Assembly: GCA_964385645.1 (NCBI GenBank)
Contig: CAYLPT010000162.1
Location: 1 to 43,915 of the forward strand
Reading direction: 5' to 3'
Length of the DNA stretch: 43,915 nucleotides
From: CAYLPT01 sp964385645
Lineage (GTDB): Bacteria > Armatimonadota > Hebobacteria > Hebobacterales > Hebobacteraceae
Shown: positions 23,851 through 32,261 of the stretch, piece after piece
How the letters are laid out: each line of letters starts with the position of its first letter
How positions within the stretch are numbered: the first letter of the stretch is position 1
Made by a program: the position numbers and the translations under genes
The notes under the pieces: model-generated
The model's database searches: none
Told to the model about the DNA's origin: nothing
What the model saw: the letters and a program-made list of their open reading frames with translations, nothing else

Positions 23851-23926
23851 GCCCACATAGCTCAGGTGGCAGAGCGTATCCTTGGTAAGGATAAGGTCCC
23901 CGGTTCGAACCCGGGTGTGGGCTCCA
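23851..23926 (+). tRNA. tRNA-Thr (anticodon GGT)
   Basis: Acceptor GCCCACA (23851-23857) pairs with TGTGGGC (23916-23922), followed by T and encoded CCA. The anticodon stem TATCC/GGATA holds the loop TTGGTAA, giving GGT. It follows tRNA-Tyr by 56 nt and is probably cotranscribed with it. Confidence 0.95.
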
Positions 23927-23933
23927 GGACCGC

Positions 23934-25202
23934 TCACCGCGACCAGGGCGGCAGCTTCCTCTCCACCGGAACGCGCCGGAGGCGAGCGTATCGCGGCAGT
24001 CCCCCCTCCACCGGCGTCGGCACCTCGCCCTGGATGAGCGGCCGTGCGTACTCGAGGAAGGCCGCCGTCACATCGTTGCCCGCCTCGTTGATCCACTCCC
24101 GCGGGATCAGCTTCTCCTCGTTGGCGACCACCTCGAGGTCGGTCAGCGTCAGCTCGCACCGGTAGGGCTGATTGCTCACCCGCGTCAGGCTGACCATCTT
24201 CGCAGTCACGCCCTCCCGGGCCGCCCCCACCGCGAAGCGCCCCAGCTCGTAGGCCTCATCCCGGTCGGTCAAGGAGGCGAAGTGCATGGCGACGCGCTCG
24301 GCCGGCCCCATGCGCACCAGCCGCGTCTTCAGCCCCAGCTCCGAGCGCACCAGGTTCTCCAGGAACGAGCCGGCCCCGCCGAGCTGGACGTGACCGAAGG
24401 CGTCGGTGGCGAACTCGCCCTTCTGCTGTGCCAGGTACTCGCCGGCCTCGTTCCTCGCGCCCACGGAGACCGCGATGTAGCACCACCCATGCTGCGCGTG
24501 TGTGCGCCGCACGTCGTCGAGGAACTCCTCCCGCCGCCACGGCGCCTCGGGCAGATAGATGAGGTTGGGGGCATCTCCCTCCTCCCGGCGCGCGAGCGCG
24601 GAGGAGGCGGCCATCCAGCCCGCATTCCGGCCCATGATCTCCATCACCACGACCGGGTCGGTGAGGTGGACCGAGCGCAGGTCCAGCCCCACTCCGAGGG
24701 TGATGGCGGCGATGTGCTTCGCCACCGAGCCATATCCGGGGCAGTGGTCAATGCCCGCGAGGTCGTTGTCCACCGTCTTCGGGATGCCGATGGCGCGCAG
24801 CTCATAGCCGCGCGCCGCGGCGTAGGAGGCAATCTTGGCGATCGTGTCCATGGAGTCGTTGCCGCCCGCGTAGAAGAAGTACCGGATGTCGTGGGCGGCC
24901 AGGACGGCGAGGACGCGCTCGCACTGGGACGGGTCCTGCCCGGGATCGGGCAGCTTGTGGCGGATGGAGCCGAGGGCCGCCGCGGGGGTGCACTTGAGCA
25001 GCTCGATCTCCTCGGGGTCCTCCTGGTTCAGGTCCAGCAGGTCCTCCTTCAGCACCCCAAGGATGCCGTGGCGCGCGCCGTAGATGGCGCCAATCTCGCC
25101 GTGCCTCTGCGCCTCCTGGATGACCCCGGCGACGCTGGCGTTGATGACCGCGGTCGGCCCTCCCGACTGGCCCACCAGGCAGTTTCCCCGGAGCGCAGAC
25201 AT
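23934..25202 (-). CDS. 6-phosphofructokinase, PPi-type residues
   Basis: A 422-residue phosphofructokinase superfamily member; start ATG 25202 with GGGAGGT upstream. It phosphorylates fructose 6-phosphate. Key segments are the N-terminal phosphate loop GQSGGPTAVINAS (11-23), YAGGNDSMDT (111-120), PKTVDNDLAG (141-150) and MGRNAGWMAA (190-199). At the two positions that separate donors, it has Asp116 (GGND, where ATP enzymes have Gly) and Lys142 (PKTVDND, where ATP enzymes have Gly), the pattern of pyrophosphate-dependent enzymes. Donor use is therefore inferred as PPi, and the reaction would be reversible. It is the last gene of the leftward cluster, 38 bp after nagA; its stop is seven bases from tRNA-Thr. 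Confidence 0.88.
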   Translation of the reverse strand: MSALRGNCLVGQSGGPTAVINASVAGVIQEAQRHGEIGAIYGARHGILGVLKEDLLDLNQEDPEEIELLKCTPAAALGSIRHKLPDPGQDPSQCERVLAVLAAHDIRYFFYAGGNDSMDTIAKIASYAAARGYELRAIGIPKTVDNDLAGIDHCPGYGSVAKHIAAITLGVGLDLRSVHLTDPVVVMEIMGRNAGWMAASSALARREEGDAPNLIYLPEAPWRREEFLDDVRRTHAQHGWCYIAVSVGARNEAGEYLAQQKGEFATDAFGHVQLGGAGSFLENLVRSELGLKTRLVRMGPAERVAMHFASLTDRDEAYELGRFAVGAAREGVTAKMVSLTRVSNQPYRCELTLTDLEVVANEEKLIPREWINEAGNDVTAAFLEYARPLIQGEVPTPVEGGLPRYARLRRVPVERKLPPWSR

Positions 25203-25240
25203 GCTCTCACCTCCCAGACACTGTCCCGCGGGGCCGCGGC

Positions 25241-26389
25241 TCACCCGCGGTAGACGACCTCCCCCATCACCATCGTCGCCTGCACCTCCAGATCGGGCGA
25301 GAGGATGACGATGTCCGCGTCCTTGCCCGGCTCCAGGCTGCCCTTGCGATGGGCCACCCCGATCGAGCGGGCCGGCGTGAGCGTCGCCATCTGTAGGCAC
25401 TCCGCCAGGGGCCGGCCGGTGAAGGCGCGGACGTTGCGCACCGCCGCGTCCATAGTCAGCGCGCTGCCGGCCAGGGTGCCGTCAGTCAGTCGCACCGCGC
25501 CCTGCTTCACCACGATCTTCTGTCCGCCCAGCTCGTACTCCCCATCCGGCATCCCCGCGCCCCGGATGGCGTCCGTGATCATCACTGCCCGCTCCGGCCC
25601 CTTGAGACGCACCACCATGTCCACGATCGCCGGGTGGAGGTGGATGCCGTCCGCGATGAACTCCGCGTAGATCTCCTCCAGCAGCAGCACCGCACCCGCG
25701 GTGCCGGGCTGGCGGTGGTGGATCCCCTCCATCTGGTTGAAGGTGTGGGTCGCGTGGTTGATGCCCAGGCCCACCGCCTCCACCATCTGCTCGTAGGTGG
25801 CGGCCGAGTGCCCAACCACCGCGGCCGCGCCCCGGCGCCGGGCGAAGGCGATGAGGGGCCGGTTCTCCTCGATCTCGGGCGCCAGCGTGATCAGGCGGAT
25901 GTTGCCCAGGGAGAAGATCCCCTCGTAGTCCAGCGCCGCTGCGGTGCGAATGTGCTCTCCGGGCTGCGCGCCCTTCTTGCCGGCCTCGATGCAGGGCCCC
26001 TCCAGGTGCACGCCCAAGGGCTGGGCGCCGCCCTCGATGGGCCGCTGCTGGCAGTCGTGGATGGCCCGCACCGAGGCCATGATCGCCTCCGGCGCCTGCG
26101 TCAGCGTCGTGGGGCAGAACGACGTGACCCCCTTGGTGGCGAAGTAGCGAGCCATGCCCTCGATCGCCTCCCGGGTGCCGTCCATCGCGTCGTGGCCCGC
26201 GCCCCCGTGGACATGCACGTCCACGAACCCCGGCGCCACAAGCATCCCGTCAGCGGCGAGCCTCTCCCTCACCCCCTCAGCCACCCCCGGGCCTACCGCC
26301 ACGATGGTCCCGCCCTCGATCAGGACGTCCGCACGCTCATGTACCTCCAGCGGGGTGATGACCTTCCCGCCTGTGATCGCAATCCTCAT
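25241..26389 (-). CDS. nagA: N-acetylglucosamine-6-phosphate deacetylase
   Basis: A 382-residue amidohydrolase that removes acetate from GlcNAc-6-phosphate, giving glucosamine-6-phosphate. Metal and catalytic residues are all visible: FVDVHVHG with His59 and His61, HLEGP with Glu130, His194 (VVGHSAATYEQ), His215 in THTFNQM, a substrate-binding ADGIHLHP segment and the catalytic Asp273 (MITDAIRGAGM). The length is typical. GGAAAGGGA lies upstream of the ATG at 26389. Its place between the CofD/YvcK-like gene and phosphofructokinase on one strand suggests an amino-sugar salvage operon; no nagB or transporter is in the cluster. Confidence 0.93.
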   Translation of the reverse strand: MRIAITGGKVITPLEVHERADVLIEGGTIVAVGPGVAEGVRERLAADGMLVAPGFVDVHVHGGAGHDAMDGTREAIEGMARYFATKGVTSFCPTTLTQAPEAIMASVRAIHDCQQRPIEGGAQPLGVHLEGPCIEAGKKGAQPGEHIRTAAALDYEGIFSLGNIRLITLAPEIEENRPLIAFARRRGAAAVVGHSAATYEQMVEAVGLGINHATHTFNQMEGIHHRQPGTAGAVLLLEEIYAEFIADGIHLHPAIVDMVVRLKGPERAVMITDAIRGAGMPDGEYELGGQKIVVKQGAVRLTDGTLAGSALTMDAAVRNVRAFTGRPLAECLQMATLTPARSIGVAHRKGSLEPGKDADIVILSPDLEVQATMVMGEVVYRG

Positions 26390-26455
26390 CTGAGTCCCTT
26401 TCCTGTCACTGTCACCGCCGCGAGGACGGTGTAATCTCGAACTGAGCCGGTCCGG

Positions 26456-27973
26456 CTAGCCGGCCGGAGAGAGAATGGCGTCCAGAAGCTTATCCCGCTC
26501 GTAGGAGATGGCCTCCGTCTCGATACCCCGGATAGACACCGTCTCCACCGACAGCATCGGCCGGCTCACCACCTCGAAGCCCCGCGCCTGGAGGCGGGCG
26601 ATGTCCTGCGGGGAGACTGTGACCGGCCCGGTGGGGGTCCGGTGCAGCAGCACCTGTTTCACCTCAGGCGGGATGCCCTCCCCGCGCATCATCCGCTGAG
26701 CCCGCTCGGGGGCGCCGGAGGGGTCGTTGACGACGATCCGGTCGATGACCTGCTCGGCCGAGATGTCCCCCCGGCCGGTGGCGTGCTGGAGCGCCTGCTC
26801 GATCGCGCGCAGGTAATCGTCCACCGTGTAGCCCGCGGTCAGCAGCAAGTTGACCGGGTTGAGCACCAGCACCACCCGCACCCCACGGTCCCGGGCCGCC
26901 AGCAGCTCCTCCCACACGCGGTCCATCACGAAGAACGTGTACGTGCTCTCATGCGCGTTTCCCGGCGGGATGATGATCGCGCCGCCTGGCTCCAGCGCGC
27001 GCATGATCTCCACCAGGAACGGGTTGATGCGCGGCGCGCGAGGGCGGATCTCCTCGAACACCCAGTCGTCGTTGAAGGGCTCGTCGGTGGGGCCGTGCCG
27101 GACCTCGGCCGGGTACCAGTCCACGATCTTCGCGCGCGCACACTTGCGCGCCCCTTCTTCGTCCGACTCGGGCGGCGCGTCGGGGAGCATGGCATTGGGC
27201 ACCATGTCTCCATACTCGAGCCCGTTGGGCCCATCGCCCTTCGCCAACAGCACCCGGTTGATGCCGCCCACGACGGTGCGCCCGCCCGCGTGCCGCGTCA
27301 CCAGCGTGACCTTGTCGAAGCTCATCGGGCAGACCAGCCCGTTGGGGTCGGCCCGCATCTCCCGCTCTAGCAGGTAGGAGCCCGAGAGGTAGCGCCCCTG
27401 ATCCACCTCCTCGATCCCGCGGCGATAGGCCCCAGTGTGGAACATGACCCCGACGTGCAACAGGTTCTGAAGGCTGGCCCCCGGCAGGGGCGTGATGCCC
27501 GGCGCGATCAGCCGCTCCTGGATCACCTCTCCCATCGCCTCCAGCCAGCGGGCGAACGCCTCCAGCCCGAGGCGACCGGCCTCCGGCGCGCCGGCGAGCG
27601 CCGACCTGGCCACCTCCGCGAACAACTCGCCAGCGGTGCGGCCGGGCTCCTTCGGCAGGCGGCTGTTCGTCACGGCGTAGACCTCGGGCGGGCAGAAGCC
27701 GCCCCCGAGAAGGTTCATGGTGTCGCCGGGGATGATCGGCCAGTAGCCCGTGTGCCGGTAGACGTCCCAGCGGATGCGGGCCGAGTGGCCCCCCTCGTCA
27801 ATGGGGTTGGCAACCCCGGCCACCCGGCATCCCCGCTCGAGCAGCGCGCGGCAGACCGCGGCCGCGCCGTGCCCGCCGCCGGGGACCAGGTAGCGGAACG
27901 CGCCCCGGGAGGCGTACTCGCGGCGGACCTCGTCGGGGGAGGGGAACGAGAGCGCTGAGCATGGGACAGACAT
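26456..27973 (-). CDS. CofD/YvcK-like (gluconeogenesis factor family) protein
   Basis: A 505-residue cytoplasmic protein of the 2-phospho-L-lactate transferase CofD/YvcK (UPF0052) superfamily. The nucleotide-sugar/nucleotide fold signatures are YLVPGGGHGAAAVCRAL (about 29-44, compare GGGTG in YvcK) and NPIDEGGHSARIRWD (57-70, compare DDGGSSGRLR). Later blocks are ALEPGGAIIIPPGNAHESTYTFF (compare the GPGSLYTS loop) and VLNPVNLLLTAGYTVDDYLRAI (compare the family's GYT..DH). It is longer and more diverged than YvcK (about 320 residues), with extra central and C-terminal segments. YvcK proteins bind UDP-sugars and are needed for growth on gluconeogenic carbon; the nagA neighbour fits such a link. 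The activity of this version is unknown. A GAGGAGG site lies upstream at long spacing. Confidence 0.75.
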   Translation of the reverse strand: MSVPCSALSFPSPDEVRREYASRGAFRYLVPGGGHGAAAVCRALLERGCRVAGVANPIDEGGHSARIRWDVYRHTGYWPIIPGDTMNLLGGGFCPPEVYAVTNSRLPKEPGRTAGELFAEVARSALAGAPEAGRLGLEAFARWLEAMGEVIQERLIAPGITPLPGASLQNLLHVGVMFHTGAYRRGIEEVDQGRYLSGSYLLEREMRADPNGLVCPMSFDKVTLVTRHAGGRTVVGGINRVLLAKGDGPNGLEYGDMVPNAMLPDAPPESDEEGARKCARAKIVDWYPAEVRHGPTDEPFNDDWVFEEIRPRAPRINPFLVEIMRALEPGGAIIIPPGNAHESTYTFFVMDRVWEELLAARDRGVRVVLVLNPVNLLLTAGYTVDDYLRAIEQALQHATGRGDISAEQVIDRIVVNDPSGAPERAQRMMRGEGIPPEVKQVLLHRTPTGPVTVSPQDIARLQARGFEVVSRPMLSVETVSIRGIETEAISYERDKLLDAILSPAG

Positions 27974-28087
27974 GGTTGTGACGTCGCCTCCTCAGCCCGG
28001 CGCGGGCCAGCCGCGCGGGCGCGCCGGATAGGGTGTCGGAGCAGTAATCCTTCCAGGGCCGCGCGCGGGACTCCTTCCCGGCCGCGC

Positions 28088-28945
28088 TCAGCGCGCCTTC
28101 TCGTCCAGGGGCCCCACCCCCGAGTAGGCCGCGAACCCGCCGTCAACCGGCACCGTGACCCCGTGCAGGAAGCTCCCAGCCGGCGACAGCAGCAGCACGA
28201 TCGGCCCGACCAGCTCCTCGGGGCTCCCGAACCTGCCAAAGGGCGTGTGGGAGATGATCGCCCTCCCCCGCGGGGTCAGGGTGGTGTCGTCGGCCTCGAA
28301 GAGGAGGCGGTGGTTCTGCGTCGTGTCCAGGAAGCCGGGCGCGACCTCGTTCACCCGGATCTCCGCCTCAGGGTAGTCCACCTTCACCTGCACTGCCAGC
28401 CAGCGGGTGAAGTTAGTGACCGCCGCCTTCGCATTCGAGTACGCGGGCACGTTCGTCAGCGGCGCGAAGGAGCACATGGAGGAGGTGTTCACCACCACGC
28501 CCCGGCCCCGCTCGGCGAAGTACCGACAGAAGACTTGGGTGGGCAGGAACGTGCCCCTGTAGTTGAGCGCGAAGACACGGTCCACCTCCTCGGGCGACAG
28601 ATCGGTGAAGACCCCGTCCCGCGGCACGGTGGCGCCCGGGCGGTTGCCGCCGGCGCCGTTGATGAGCGCGTCCACCTTGCCGAAGCTGCCCAGGATGGCC
28701 TCCAGCGCGGCGGCGATGCTCCCGCGGTCCAGCACATCACACCCCACCCCGATCGCCTCCCCGCCCTCGGCCTCGATCTGGGCCGCGATCTCTCGCGCCC
28801 GCTCCCCCAGCAGGTCTAGCAGGGCCACGCTCGCGCCCCGCGCCGCCAGGCCGCGGGCCACCGTTGAGTAGATCACGCCCGCCGCGCCCGTGATGGCGAC
28901 GGCCATCTCGCTAACGTCGAACAGGGGGTCGCTGTGTCCTTTCAT
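28088..28945 (-). CDS. Short-chain dehydrogenase/reductase, sugar-oxidoreductase type
   Basis: A 285-residue Rossmann-fold NAD(P)-dependent oxidoreductase. ATG 28945 is preferred over ATG 28975 because GGGAGGAG and GAGG sites lie just in front of it. Motifs are the cofactor loop VAITGAAGVI (16-25), the NGAGG segment (96-100, INGAGGNRPGATV), catalytic Ser in NTSSM (about 156), and YxxxK as Tyr169-Lys173 (YSNAK). The GGNRPGATV stretch after NGAGG is characteristic of SDRs annotated as D-mannonate/fructuronate oxidoreductases, so uronate metabolism is the favoured substrate class. It is the first gene of a leftward set (CofD/YvcK-like, nagA, phosphofructokinase follow), 114 bp before the next gene. 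Confidence 0.85.
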   Translation of the reverse strand: MKGHSDPLFDVSEMAVAITGAAGVIYSTVARGLAARGASVALLDLLGERAREIAAQIEAEGGEAIGVGCDVLDRGSIAAALEAILGSFGKVDALINGAGGNRPGATVPRDGVFTDLSPEEVDRVFALNYRGTFLPTQVFCRYFAERGRGVVVNTSSMCSFAPLTNVPAYSNAKAAVTNFTRWLAVQVKVDYPEAEIRVNEVAPGFLDTTQNHRLLFEADDTTLTPRGRAIISHTPFGRFGSPEELVGPIVLLLSPAGSFLHGVTVPVDGGFAAYSGVGPLDEKAR

Positions 28946-29063
28946 CGTCCTCGGGTCTCCTCCCACACTGGGCATCGGGTACTCTTCACGGGGCGCGCGC
29001 CAAGTCCTGCCGAGGGCTGGGCCGCAGGGCCGCCGGGTGCGGTCCGTGGGCGAACGCGGGGGC

Positions 29064-29092
29064 TTGACGGCGCGGCTGCCTGGCACTATAAT
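29064..29092 (+). promoter_or_regulatory. Promoter for tRNA-Ala
   Basis: TTGACG (29064-29069), a 17-nt spacer and a perfect TATAAT (29087-29092): the strongest consensus in the window. Transcription would start near 29099, 11 nt before the tRNA. Confidence 0.85.
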
Positions 29093-29109
29093 ACACCCTG
29101 GACCAAGGT

Positions 29110-29184
29110 GGGGCTGTGGCGCAGTGGGAGCGCGTTTCCTTGGCATGGAAGAGGTCGCGGGTTCGAATCCCGCCAGCTCCACCA
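29110..29184 (+). tRNA. tRNA-Ala (anticodon GGC)
   Basis: Acceptor GGGGCTG (29110-29116) pairs with CAGCTCC (29174-29180, one G-U), then A and encoded CCA. The anticodon loop TTGGCAT within TTTCC/GGAAG gives GGC. The T arm is GCGGG TTCGAAT CCCGC. Confidence 0.95.
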
Positions 29185-29244
29185 TGCTCCCACGCTGCTC
29201 TCGGCCCATCTGAGCGGCCCACCACCTCGGTGCTGAGCCCGGCC

Positions 29245-29943
29245 ATGACCTGTGCCCGACCGTCGGCGCCGCGCCGCGCGAACCTCCCTCTGATCGTCCA
29301 CCTGGTGCTCTGTCTCGTGCTTGCCCTCCCGGCGGCCATCCGGGCGGCCGAGCCAGGGGGAGGGGCCTACGACGTCACCTTTCTGGTGCTCGCCCGGGGC
29401 CCTCAAGTGCCCGAGGTCGCCGTGAGCTACTCCCACCAGATCAGCCACGACGCCCTGCGCGCCGGCCTCGAGGAGCTAGCCCAGCGCACCGGCGCCCGGC
29501 TGGAGGGCGTCTCCATAAGCGACGGGCCCCTGGGCCGGGAGCCCACCCCGGTCGGTACCGGTGCTAGCTTCCGCGCGCCCGGCCTGCTGGATCGGCGCAG
29601 CGGCGCGCTCCCCGTGGGCCCGGTGGCGCGCAGCCTGCCCGAGTGGCGGCGCATGCGGATGCTGTTTCTGCTTGACGAGGAGTTCCCGTTCCGGGGCCCG
29701 GGCGACGCGGCGGCGGACGGGTTCGCGGTGAGCTTGCTCAGCCGCGTAGCACCCTATGAGTACGATGTGGAAAGAATGACTGGCGCCGCGGCCCGGCCGG
29801 CGCCTGAGCGGCCCCCGGCGGCGCCACCCGGCCCGGGCCCGAGCCCGCTGCTGGCCGGCCTCGTCGGCGCGCCGGTCGGCTTCGTGCTCGGCTGGGTAGT
29901 CCCGCTGACGCGCCGGGCGCGGTCGCAGACTGAGTCGCCTTAG
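29245..29943 (+). CDS. Exported, C-terminally membrane-anchored protein of unknown function
   Basis: A 232-residue protein I do not recognise. ATG 29245 gives a signal peptide (LPLIVHLVLCLVLALPAAIRA, about 15-35). The mature part is a mixed alpha/beta domain (YDVTFLVLARGPQVPEVAVSYS, ALRAGLEELAQRTGARLEGVSI, RMRMLFLLDEEFPFRGPGDAAADGFAVSLLSRVAPYEYDV), then a Pro/Ala-rich linker (about 178-198) and a membrane helix (about 201-222, LLAGLVGAPVGFVLGWVVPL) with a short basic cytoplasmic tail. The topology is a surface or periplasmic domain tethered to the membrane. It starts 61 nt after tRNA-Ala and ends nine bases before the first pilT gene, so it is probably translated with the pilT run and may be linked to pilus function by inference. 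Confidence 0.7.
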   Translation: MTCARPSAPRRANLPLIVHLVLCLVLALPAAIRAAEPGGGAYDVTFLVLARGPQVPEVAVSYSHQISHDALRAGLEELAQRTGARLEGVSISDGPLGREPTPVGTGASFRAPGLLDRRSGALPVGPVARSLPEWRRMRMLFLLDEEFPFRGPGDAAADGFAVSLLSRVAPYEYDVERMTGAAARPAPERPPAAPPGPGPSPLLAGLVGAPVGFVLGWVVPLTRRARSQTESP

Positions 29944-29952
29944 GGGAACGCC

Positions 29953-31017
29953 ATGGAGCTAGAGCAGCTCTGTCGCTTCGCCGTTGACAGCCAGGCCTCC
30001 GACCTGTTCATCAAGGCCTTCGCGCCCCCCGCGCTGCGGGTCCATGGGCGCATCGTCCGCACCGACCTGCCTCCCCTCGCCCCGGAGGACACCCAGCGGC
30101 TCGCCAACTCCATCATGAACGAGGGGCAGATCGAGGCCTTCGCCACCTACCACGAGCTCGACCTTGCCTTCACCCTCGAGGACGTGGCCCGCTTCCGCTG
30201 CAACATCTACATGCAGCGGGACACCTACGCCATGGTGCTGCGCATCGTCCCCCTCGAGATCCGCACCCTCGAGGAGCTCGGCATGCCCAAGGCCCTCGAG
30301 GACCTGTGCACACCCAAGCAGGGCCTGGTGCTCGTGACCGGCCCCACGGGCTGCGGCAAGTCCACCACCCTGGCGGCCATGCTCGACCTCATCAACCGCT
30401 CCCGCCACTGCAACATCATCACCATCGAGGACCCCATCGAGTTCGTCCACAAGGACCAGTACGCCATCGTCTCCCAGCGCGAGGTCGGCATAGACACCGA
30501 GTCTTTCTACGACGCCATGAAGTACATCGTACGGGAGAGCCCCGACGTCATCCTCATCGGCGAGATGCGCGACGCCGAGACCATGCGGGTCGCCCTCAGC
30601 GCCTCTGAGACGGGCCACCTCGTCTTCTCCACCGTCCACACCACCTCCGCCGCCGACACCGTCGAGCGCATCGTCTCCATCTTCCCTCCCCACGAGAAGA
30701 ACCAGATCTGCCTGCGCCTCTCCACCAGCCTTCTGGGCGTGGTCTCCCAGAAGCTGGTCCCCCGCGCGGACGGCACCGGGCGGGTCCCCGCCGTCGAGGT
30801 CATGATCAACACCCCCACCGTCGCCAAGCTCATCGAGGAGGGCCGCGCCTCCCAGATCTACTCGGCCATCAACGAGGGCGGCTACTGGGGCATGCAGACC
30901 ATGAACCAGTCGCTCGTCAGATACTGGCGCGCGGGCGTCATCTCCGAGGAGGATGCTCTCACCTACGCGGGCAACCTCACGGAGCTCAAGCAGATGCTGC
31001 GCCGGGGCGCCGCCTAG
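29953..31017 (+). CDS. PilT-type type IV pilus ATPase, paralog 1 (diverged)
   Basis: A 354-residue hexameric secretion-type ATPase of the PilT/PilU family, expected at the cytoplasmic base of a type IV pilus. The N-terminal PAS-like domain (about 1-110) opens LCRFAVDSQASDLFIKAFAPP. The Walker A motif is GPTGCGKST at 130-138, followed by the Asp box (IITIEDPIEFVH), Walker B (VILIGEMRD) and His box (HLVFSTVHTT). The C-terminal AIRNLIRE motif typical of retraction ATPases is replaced by TVAKLIEEGRASQI, so this copy may not be a standard retraction motor. It is the first of four tandem paralogs; the next starts 64 bp later. Confidence 0.9.
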   Translation: MELEQLCRFAVDSQASDLFIKAFAPPALRVHGRIVRTDLPPLAPEDTQRLANSIMNEGQIEAFATYHELDLAFTLEDVARFRCNIYMQRDTYAMVLRIVPLEIRTLEELGMPKALEDLCTPKQGLVLVTGPTGCGKSTTLAAMLDLINRSRHCNIITIEDPIEFVHKDQYAIVSQREVGIDTESFYDAMKYIVRESPDVILIGEMRDAETMRVALSASETGHLVFSTVHTTSAADTVERIVSIFPPHEKNQICLRLSTSLLGVVSQKLVPRADGTGRVPAVEVMINTPTVAKLIEEGRASQIYSAINEGGYWGMQTMNQSLVRYWRAGVISEEDALTYAGNLTELKQMLRRGAA

Positions 31018-31081
31018 CCCGCCGCCGCAGCCAACAGCGCCGCTAGCGCGGGCCGGCCCCCCGGGGCGCGGGGAGGCGGCC

Positions 31082-32161
31082 GTGGAACTCGATCGTCTGC
31101 TGACCATGCTCGTCCAGGTCAGGGGCTCGGACCTGCACCTGTGCGCGGGCGAGCCCCCCACCATGCGCGTCCGCCAGCTGGTGCGCCGCACCCGCTTCCC
31201 CGAGCTGTCTGCCGCCGACATCGAGGCCGGCCTGCGCCGGATTGCGGGCCCCGAGCGCTGGCGGCGCTTCGGCCAGGACCTGGAGCTCGACTTCGCCCAC
31301 GTCGTGCCCGGCGTCGGGCGCTTCCGCGTCAACCTCTACCAGGAGCAGGGCGGCCCCGCCGCCTGTTTCCACCACATCCCATCCCGCGTCCAGAGCATTG
31401 AGGAGCTCGGGCTCCCCCCGGTGCTCAAGAAGATCGCCGCCCTGCCCCGCGGCATCGTCTTGGTCACCGGCCCCACCGGCTCTGGCAAGTCCACCACCCT
31501 GGCCGCCCTCATCCACGAGATCAACCGCACCCGCCCGGTGCACATCGTGACCATCGAGGACCCCATCGAGTTCATACACACACCCGACATGGCCTCCATC
31601 ACCCAGCGCGAGATCGCCGTGGACACCCACTCCTTTGCCGAGGCCCTTCGCCACGTCATGCGGCAGAACCCCGACGTCATCCTGGTGGGCGAGCTGCGCG
31701 ACCTGGAGACCATCCAGCTCGCCATCACCGCCGGCGAGACCGGCCACCTCGTCTTCTCCACCCTTCACACCCTCGACGCCGTCCAGACCATTGACCGCAT
31801 CGTGGACGTCTTCGAGCCCGGCCGGCAGGAGCAGGTGCGGGCCCAGCTCGCCATCACCCTCCAGGCGGTCGTCTCCCAGGAGTTGCTGCCCAACGCCGAC
31901 GGCTCGGGGCTGGTGGGCGTCTTCGAGGTGATGATCGCCACCCCGGGGATCCGCAACCTGATCCGCGAGCGCAAGACCCACCAGATCTACAGCCTGGTGC
32001 AGGCGGGCGGTGGGATGGGGATGCAGACCTTCGACCAGCACCTGCTGGCGCTGTGCGCCGCCGGCCGCGTGGACCTCGAGCGCGCCCTCGCCAAGGCCAA
32101 GAACCCCGAGGACTTCCGCCTGCGCGCCCACACTGGCGCAGATACGCAGCAGGCTTCCTGA
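31082..32161 (+). CDS. pilT: PilT-type type IV pilus ATPase, paralog 2
   Basis: A 359-residue PilT family ATPase. GTG 31082 is chosen because GGGGAGG lies six bases upstream and the sequence from there aligns with its neighbours (MELDRLLTMLVQVRGSDLHL). Walker A GPTGSGKST is at 130-138, then IVTIEDPIEFIH, VILVGELRD and HLVFSTLHTLDAVQ. The retraction motif is conserved as GIRNLIRERKTHQI. The family powers pilus retraction and twitching. The N-terminal domain has an unusual Cys and His pair (LHLCAGE). It ends 100 bp before paralog 3. Confidence 0.93.
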   Translation: MELDRLLTMLVQVRGSDLHLCAGEPPTMRVRQLVRRTRFPELSAADIEAGLRRIAGPERWRRFGQDLELDFAHVVPGVGRFRVNLYQEQGGPAACFHHIPSRVQSIEELGLPPVLKKIAALPRGIVLVTGPTGSGKSTTLAALIHEINRTRPVHIVTIEDPIEFIHTPDMASITQREIAVDTHSFAEALRHVMRQNPDVILVGELRDLETIQLAITAGETGHLVFSTLHTLDAVQTIDRIVDVFEPGRQEQVRAQLAITLQAVVSQELLPNADGSGLVGVFEVMIATPGIRNLIRERKTHQIYSLVQAGGGMGMQTFDQHLLALCAAGRVDLERALAKAKNPEDFRLRAHTGADTQQAS

Positions 32162-32261
32162 GCCCCGCGTCGAAGCGTGGGCTGGGACGGGGGCCCGGGG
32201 CCTCCCGGGACGCCTTCTGACAGGACGAATCGGCCGGCGAGGCCGGCAGAGAGGACGTATC

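Noticed and set aside
23659..24165. Open frames running through the tRNA-Tyr and tRNA-Thr genes on both strands
   Set aside because: They overlap two intact tRNAs and encode peptides of tRNA sequence.
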